This document shows positions 58,352-64,000 of a DNA stretch of 64,000 nucleotides, in pieces. Origin of the DNA: Labia minor (Eukaryota; Arthropoda; Insecta; Dermaptera; Spongiphoridae); NCBI GenBank assembly GCA_963082975.1, contig OY720344.1, forward strand, positions 34,836,033 to 34,900,032. Direction: 5' to 3'. The notes under the pieces were generated by a model. That model made no database searches, was not told where the DNA came from, and saw nothing but the letters and a program-made list of their open reading frames with translations. The translations under genes were made by a program, and so were the position numbers. The first letter of the stretch is position 1. Every line of letters begins with the position of its first letter.

Positions 58352-58573
58352 AAAATTTACTGCACAAATGACATAAACGTATCATGCGATTACTTTGATG
58401 TAATTTCACCCGAAGAGCACCAAGAAAGCACTTTGAAAATTCGTGTATGTCCCTCTCCTCCCTTTGCACTCGTACACTCGTACCCAGCTTTTACGGCAGT
58501 CGATCTTTTAGAAAATGATCCTGAAATGAGAAGTGAAAGTTTTAACAGCCTGAGTGGACGCTTTTTGTTTTAA
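58352..58573 (+). CDS. Exon-like island, strand uncertain
   Basis: On the plus strand one frame is open for 73 codons to TAA at 58571, including DYFDVISPEEHQESTLKIRV, CPSPPFALVHSYPAFTAVDL and RSESFNSLSGRFLF. It has no ATG and no acceptor just upstream. On the minus strand TTTCACTTCTCATTTCAG (ending about 58522) is an excellent acceptor, followed by a 42-codon frame SFSKRSTAVKAGYECTSAKG then GEGHTRIFKVLSWC, with a GTGAAA donor candidate. The patch is clearly GC-richer than its flanks and is not a repeat. A coding exon on either strand is plausible; I cannot decide which. Confidence 0.28.
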   Translation, partial: KIYCTNDINVSCDYFDVISPEEHQESTLKIRVCPSPPFALVHSYPAFTAVDLLENDPEMRSESFNSLSGRFLF

Positions 58574-58575
58574 AT

Positions 58576-59868
58576 CCGGAATAAAGGGAGTTTTTTTTTC
58601 TAGAATATTGACTAATTCTGGTTTTTGGAATTTATTTATTATCTTATAACATTATTTCTAATTGAATACTACACTCTAATATGATGTAAGATATAAGTTT
58701 ATATGTGACTGATAAATAAATAAAAGCATTAAGTATGTTAAATTATGTTCTATAATTGTATATTAAAATATTTTTTAATAACATTAAATGGATAAATATT
58801 GATAAATACTTATCTATTTATTGATCTTTATTTCAGATTAATTTATTAAAATAAAATATAAAAATAACCAAATTCCGATTCTTTGAATGATTTATGGTTA
58901 AATTAGGTTGATGGTTTAGGAATCATCATTGACTAACTTTCAGTATCTATCTAATTGGAAATTTGATAAGTTTAAATTTTCTATGTAGTAATTTTAAATG
59001 CAACTGCTCCTGTCAAATACACTCTGTTAATAGTCTACTGTCAAATTTTGTGCATCCTACGTTATTTAGTTTGTTTGACATCCAGAGAAATAGATAAAAG
59101 TGAATTTGATGTGTTCATCAAGTTAGAGTTAGTTTAGCTTAGACTAGTTTACTTTAATTCTTCTACTAATCCAGAAGATTAATTAAATTTAGTATTAGTT
59201 TATATATTTATTTGTTTTTGTAATTACATATGTATTTTTTTCTTTATTTAATTATACTTATTTTAGTATTTTTCCACTTTCATACTTTCGAATAATTTAC
59301 ATCTAAAAGTAGAAACCCGGATTTGTATAATATTTACAGTTGAGTTGGCCAACTCAGCATTAATTATGGAATCGCTAGATTTAATATCTTTTGTATTAAT
59401 TTTTAATGAACTCTTGGTGGAGTTTTATAAAAATCATGTTAGGGATTAAAATACAAAAATTAATTTCTAGATTATTTTTAATAGATATTGATAATTATCA
59501 ATTTTTGAGACCCTGAAAGAAAATTTTTCTGTACTCATCACAGCAAAAATACTATGAAATAATTAAAATTTATAATCTTCAAAATGGTAGAGTTATTTTT
59601 TTTTGCAGTTAACATTTTATAGTAATTTTTAGATTTATCAGGTGAGATTATTAGCATATAAAAATTGACTATTTTTAAGTCCGAACACATTTTCATTGTT
59701 AGTGTAAATTAAAGTTTACCAAAGTTTATGAACAATTTACTTAATTATTTACTTAGGCGATCCATTTTCTATGCTGGGTCTGTTACATGCGGATTCCAAC
59801 TTTCGTATCATGATATCGACATCCAATTTTTTCTTTTTTTCCCCATTCTCATATTTTGTTTTGGGTGA
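58576..59868. other. AT-rich stretch with a mariner trace
   Basis: Apart from the fragment at 58990-59130 nothing was recognised. Confidence 0.5.
58990..59130 (+). mobile_element. Ancient mariner 5' fragment
   Basis: CAACTGCTCCTGTC, TTAGTTTGTTTGACATCCAG and GTGAATTTGATGTGTTCATC follow the order of the leader and transposase start of the 44287 and 62950 mariners, with many changes. No terminus. Confidence 0.5.
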
Positions 59869-59934
59869 AGAGCCAAGAAGGAATTAAATCCTTCCTAGCG
59901 GGCGCTGTTGATGGCTCTTGGCACCCAATAATGG
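59869..59934. other. GC-rich hairpin with nested stem
   Basis: GGGTGAAGAGCC pairs with GGCTCTTGGCACCC (two extra bases on one side). Between them AAGGA and TCCTT enclose ATTAAA to form an inner stem, followed by GCGGGCGCTGTTGATG. The sequence is a clear G+C peak in AT DNA and occurs once in the window. It could be a structured RNA gene, part of an exon or a protein-binding site. Confidence 0.45.
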
Positions 59935-60313
59935 ATGTGTGAATGGATAATGAAGTGCACCATTCGAACAAATAGAGATTTAAATAAAATACGAAAAATG
60001 ATTAAAAGAATATATATTTTAGAAAACTTTAGAGATGAAATAAAGTTAAAATCAATATACAGACAATACACAAATGCTACTTCAAATAGACATAGTTATC
60101 AAGTATAGTGGAAAAATCTATACAAATTAATAATTTTACTTCTAAAACAAATAATATTAACTAAAATACACTTATTAATTTCAAAATAAATATATAATAA
60201 AGAATAAAATTATCACTTTTAGAGGTACAAAAAAAAAAAAAATTTGATTTATCAATATTTAAACTCAATCGGTCAAAGACTGAGTAGATTCTTAAGTAGT
60301 CTAGAGTCTAGAG
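59935..60313. other. AT-rich spacer
   Basis: Nothing recognised. Confidence 0.5.
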
Positions 60314-60446
60314 CAGTGATTCTCAACCTTTCTTTTTACCGCGGCACACTTTTAACGGTTTAAAAATTTGGCGGCACACAAAGAAAAGAGATAAGTGTAT
60401 AAGTTTATCATATTGAAAAAAGTGGTCCCAAAAACGGTTTACCGTT

Positions 60447-60560
60447 TTTACTATCTCGCCAGAGATAGTATTGCGATCACGAAAATTTTCGATGTTGAGA
60501 TTTTGATGTTTTTATACTTTTTGAAGGTTCCTGAATCATTTTCACTAAGGTTGAGAAAAA

Positions 60561-60600
<40 letters not shown>

Positions 60601-61102
60601 TGTGTGTGTGTGTATGTGTGTGTTTATGTGTGTGTGTATGTATGTAGGCAAGATTGCGCAAAAACGGTTTGAGCTAGAATGATGAAATTTGGTACATGAA
60701 CATTATTCAAAATTCATAGTTTTCTATCAACTTTTGAGAAATGTAGCTCAACCGGAAGAGGGTCATTACCTACAACGATTTGATTTTTTTTCCTCTAAAG
60801 TGACCGTAAAAATAAAGATATATGTTTGATAATTTTTCACATGATTAATAATTGTTTGAAACTGCTATATATAGAATTTCAGCTTGATTGAATTGCTGAA
60901 AGTACCAGAATTAATTTTTTAACACTGCAAAACTTACGCACCAACACGTGACGTGGCGCCATCAACAAAAAGCCAAACATGCGCTGGTTTAATATTTATT
61001 ATTTATAATTTATAATTAATTAAATTTAATTTAAATATAATATATTATGTTATTTAATCCAATTCAAATTGCGAGATAGTCGAGTGGAGACACTCCAGCT
61101 AA
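60447..61102 (+). mobile_element. Family B element, full length, nested in hAT-like DNA
   Basis: ACTATCTCGCCAGAGATAGT at the 5' end, a (GT)n microsatellite at 60563-60645, and the TTTTGAGAAATGTAGCTCAA block shared with the other copies. It ends GCGAGATAGTCGAGTGG plus the GAGTG..CACTC hairpin and CCAGCTAA. It sits inside a T run; the empty site is at about 35709-35717. Confidence 0.88.
60563..60645. repeat. (GT)n microsatellite inside family B
   Basis: About 40 GT units with a few AT, TT and GTAT interruptions; the longest of the three family-B copies. Confidence 0.92.
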
Positions 61103-61190
61103 TTTTTTTTTAGAACCATATTGAAAACAAAGTCGGAGATGTTCTCCTGCAGACGTAGACAAAGACATCATTGTGTTAATATAAATGACA

Positions 61191-61738
61191 CAAATGGATT
61201 CTTATTTTCGGTTTTTTATTTCACTGTTAGTAAATGAAAGTACTGAAAGTAAACAAAATATTTATTTTAAAATTTGTTATATATTCGTTTAATCTTTAAA
61301 TAGAAATTATATTTCTTTTCAACTTGTAATATAAATTTTGTTTCCCTTTTTGTTTAATTTTTTGTTTAATATTTTTTATAGAAGAATTGATTCATTATTA
61401 ACAATTTTCTATAATATTATTAAGAATTATAGGATAAATTATCATATAAAATAAAGTTGTTTCTATTACTCTTATATTGTTTGAGTATGATCTGTTAGCC
61501 TATTGCTAGGGTGACATATTCTATACAGATTGTACGTTTGAGTGATGGGATCAAATTTATTGAAAACGAATATCGAATGAGTAAATTAATCATTTATATG
61601 GAACCCATCCATCTAAATGAGAATATTTCCCACTGAATAAAATGATTAATTTGAGATTATCATTTTGAATCAAGAGATTTAAAAATAAAAAAAAGCATTA
61701 GTTTAATGTACATTTAAATATTATCTCTATTGTCTAAT
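61191..61738. other. AT-rich stretch
   Basis: Nothing recognised. Confidence 0.5.
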
Positions 61739-62652
61739 GTCTAATACAGGCCTTCTTAAACTATGGGTCGCGACCCCAAAGGGGGTCGTGTCAGGGCCGT
61801 CTTAAGGAATTCGGCGCCCATGGGCTACTAAAAATAATGCGCCCTTCTTCCTAAGAAAATACACAGAATGGCAAATTGGAGTCGGAAAAGTTATACAAAA
61901 CAAAAGTGTACTAGAAAAAACTATATTTATTACTTTTATAATAAACTGTTATCTTTATTGTAACTTTTCTTTAAAGTCACTTATTTATAAGATGGGTATA
62001 AATGTTTACCCAGATTTGAGGGGATTATCTCAATAATGACAGTTCCGATCAGTTTTTAGTCTAATCCTTAGAACTTGATCGGAACTATTATATGATTGGT
62101 GGTCTTATATTAACTCCAGTACGACTGAAACAAAAGTACGATCGGTAGGGTGTTACTCCTATTTCGCGTTGCCCTTCTCTATCTATCGTTTTTCAGCACA
62201 TTTGAAAGAAATAAAAATCAGTTTAATATTTTAAGAAGTGTTTTAATTTAAAAATAAGTAAAAACTAATAAAATGAAAAATAAATTTTTACTATATCGCA
62301 AATAAAAAATTGCCGCCTCAAAAGGCTTGCGCCCTGGGGCTATAGCCCATTTAGCCCTGTGTTAGGGCGGCACTGGGTCGTGTAGCAAAATTCTGGGGTC
62401 GCGAGAGATTTTAATGTCAAATATTTAAATACACGATTTTGTGAACTGTAATAAATACACTTTTACAACTTTTTGTGCAATTTTTAGTTTTAGATTTATA
62501 TGTATGTAAATTGTTACCTAATAAATAAATCATCAATAAATATTTATTTATCTTTCTTTTATATTTATACAGGGTCGCCAGAAAACTCGCAATCATAAAT
62601 GGGGTCGCGAATGAAAAAAGTTTAAGAAGCCCTGGTCCACCCTGGTCCAATA
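61739..62652. mobile_element. Outer hAT element
   Basis: It starts CAGGCCTTCTTAAACTATGG with GGGTCGCGACCCC and ends GGGGTCGCGAATG..GTTTAAGAAGCCCTG. The right end carries a 10-base tandem duplication (GTCCACCCTG). Using the outer CCTG (62641-62644), the flanks are GTCTAATA (61739-61746) and GTCCAATA (62645-62652), an 8-bp duplication with one change. It contains the second hAT at 61792-62375. The minus frame at 62417-62659 is a shadow. Confidence 0.82.
61784..62383. mobile_element. Inner hAT element with perfect 8-bp duplication
   Basis: GGTCGTGT at 61784-61791 and 62376-62383 flanks 584 bp starting CAGGGCCGTCTTAAGG and ending GTTAGGGCGGCACTG. Inner terminal blocks (GGCGCCCATGGGCT and GCGCCCTGGGGCTATAGCCC) recur. 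It interrupts the left end of the outer hAT, so it is younger. Inside, AGTTCCGATCA and TGATCGGAACT (about 62039-62086) form a perfect 11-bp stem. No transposase frame. Confidence 0.88.
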
Positions 62653-62949
62653 GATACATTTAAATGTATTTTGAAACAACCTATTGGAGGAAAAATTGAA
62701 ATTAAAACAAGTAACAATGTATTTAAATGTGAAAAAATAATATATATATATATAAGGAGAGCTTGTAATATATCACATAAAATACACGAGTCTACCTTGA
62801 AGGCCTAAATTATGCACCCTTCATGGACAAGTGATCAGAGCACATTTGAATAAACATAACGAAAATAATCATACTATATATTATAGAAATTAAACGAAAT
62901 TTTTTTTCTTTTTCAAAAAAATTATTTAACATAAAATAATTATAAATAT
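62653..62949. other. AT-rich spacer
   Basis: Nothing recognised apart from a (TA)n tract near 62740-62753. Confidence 0.5.
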
Positions 62950-63280
62950 TACGAGGGCAGGGCAATAAATCCGTAACTTTTTGAATTTCCCGTCTTTTAA
63001 ATGAAATGGCAAAACTGCTCCTGTAGGCAACTATCAGCTGGCCCCTGTCGAAATTTCAACCAAATGGGTCTGTTAATTTTTGTTTGACATCCATTAATAG
63101 CAGACTACCTCATGATTTGAAAAAAATGGAAAAAAATGAATTTCTATGAAATCCATGAATTGAGATACGAATTGTTCCCTAATCCGCCTTATTCTCCGGA
63201 TTTAGCCTCAAGTGAATATTTCTTGTTTCCAAACCTGAAGAAAATACTTACTTATACGGACTTATTGATCTGCCCTCGTA
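62950..63280 (+). mobile_element. Mariner, both ends intact, internally deleted
   Basis: TACGAGGGCAGGGCAATAAA at the left and TTATTGATCTGCCCTCGTA at the right form the inverted ends. At 331 bp it keeps the leader (GCAAAACTGCTCCTGTAGGC), the start codon region (about 63127) and then LFPNPPYSPDLASSEYFLFP. That includes the third catalytic aspartate (SPDLA), before NLKK. About 150 residues between start and this motif are deleted. Confidence 0.85.
63160..63265 (+). pseudogene. Mariner transposase third-aspartate segment
   Basis: The frame ELFPNPPYSPDLASSEYF..PNLKK contains PPYSPDLA, the motif carrying the last D of the mariner DD34D triad, with SSEYF where SDYF or SDFF is usual. It follows a deletion junction soon after the MEKNEF start. 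The 3' terminal repeat begins immediately after, so the C-terminal tail is lost too. The copy depends on transposase from elsewhere. Confidence 0.8.
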
Positions 63281-64000
63281 AATATTCACTATAAATAAAG
63301 CATCAAGTTATTTTATTCTAGCTTGTATTATATTTTTAAATGTCCATTTTTTTAAAATAAAAAGATAATAAATTATATAATAATAATTCCAGGACATTTG
63401 GTCTTTTAAAAGTTTGATTGTTTTATATAGAATAATTTAAAAAAATGTTATTCTCTTTATGATACGATAATAGAATGGATAATTGAAATAGAAGTTATAT
63501 ATATATATATACAAATGAATTTATTCTCTTATCTATGTAAATGTTTTTGTTATAAAATAACGTATTTGAATCCACAACACACGTGGTTTACAATTTATAT
63601 CGATTAAACTTTTCATCTAGATATAATATGTTGATTTTTTTTTTATTTAAATTTTAATTGACTATCTCAAATATATAATTTAATTTTATATTATATCAAA
63701 TAGCGAATTCATATATTTTTATGTAAAACAAGTTTAATTTGATTAATTTTTTAATATTGTAAATTGATTGTTTTTTTTAAAAAAAAACTAAATATACAAT
63801 TGAATGTAAATACAATTAATTGTAAGTTAATTAAATGGGAAGATGTTGGGATGTCATTGTGTCATTTGATGTTAACTTATTTTCGTATATTTATTTAACT
63901 AAAAAAAAAATAAAAATATAAATTTAAGCTTGACATTTTTTTTCTAAAATGTATCAATATTTTGAATTAATTAGAACATATATTTCTTGATTTCTTGTGA
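63281..64000. other. AT-rich stretch to window end
   Basis: Nothing recognised; a (TA)n tract at about 63499-63512. Confidence 0.5.

Larger units (their letters stand above)
60314..61190 (+). mobile_element. hAT-like element interrupted by family B
   Basis: CAGTGATTCTCAACC and the CCGCGGCACACTTTTAACGG and GGCGGCACACAAAG blocks match 34970 closely. After family B (60447-61102) the host resumes TTTTTTTAGAACCATATTG and CAAAGTCGGAGATG. These correspond to TTTTTTTAGGGCCATAGTG and TAAAGTCGGAAATG at 35714-35758. The right terminus is not recognised. Confidence 0.65.

Noticed and set aside
60395-60682. 95-codon frame with Val-Cys repeats
   Set aside because: Translation of the (GT)n microsatellite in family B; the minus-strand His-Thr frame is the same artefact.
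1-64000. CRISPR array, operon, rRNA or tRNA genes
   Set aside because: No regularly spaced identical repeats with spacers, no prokaryotic gene organisation, and no cloverleaf or rRNA-like conserved block was seen.

Overview
The window looks like nuclear DNA from an animal, most likely an arthropod. It is extremely AT-rich, with long runs of A, T and TA. I see no operons, no bacterial-type gene density, and no rRNA, tRNA or CRISPR array. Almost everything recognisable is transposon-derived: mariner/Tc1, hAT, piggyBac-like, MULE, Helitron, non-LTR (LINE) and SINE sequence. No intact long gene is present. The species assignment is inference.

Repeats left to right: the end of a family-A element (1-352); two mariner relics (1401-2364); a Helitron bounded by TC and CTAG in an A/T target, containing a LINE reverse-transcriptase relic (3181-4808); a second, truncated Helitron carrying a LINE piece (7417-8406); LTR-like DNA and a mariner (8450-9293); a short inverted-repeat element (10309-10482); family A (10699-11321) and family B (13461-14085); a deleted mariner (16778-17470); a SINE with 13-bp target duplications (21369-21564); a 391-bp Helitron (21696-22086); family A (23450, 27375); a piggyBac-like MITE in TTAA (29283-29501); a gag-like reading frame with one stop (31202-31735); hAT-like DNA split by family A (34970-35815); mariners at 40405, 42040 and 44287; LINE 3' end (47420-47830); a hAT MITE with a perfect 8-bp duplication (49289-49769); family A (50007); a direct-repeat pair (50981 and 52287); an element with 155-bp terminal inverted repeats (52846-53694); a TIR element containing a broken MULE transposase (55641-57984); hAT-like DNA split by family B (60314-61190); a hAT inside a hAT (61739-62652); and a mariner (62950-63280).

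Families A and B are the most interesting repeats. Both carry short subterminal inverted repeats, a variable microsatellite and a 3' hairpin, and both sit in T runs. That is the architecture of Helentron-associated (HINE/DINE-1-like) elements. One hAT-like element is present twice, once interrupted by A and once by B, so each copy supplies the empty site for the other.

Candidate host coding sequence is limited to short exon-like islands richer in G+C than their surroundings. The best is 11690-11757 (+), with both splice signals. It is phase-compatible with a possible last exon at 18419-18629 (+). Others are at 9793-9877 (+), 32230-32408 (-), 26706-26813 (+) and 58352-58573. The likeliest picture is intronic or intergenic DNA of one or more long, repeat-filled genes; this needs RNA evidence. 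Islands at 46340-46620, 48000-48720 and 52081-52286 are candidate promoters or enhancers.
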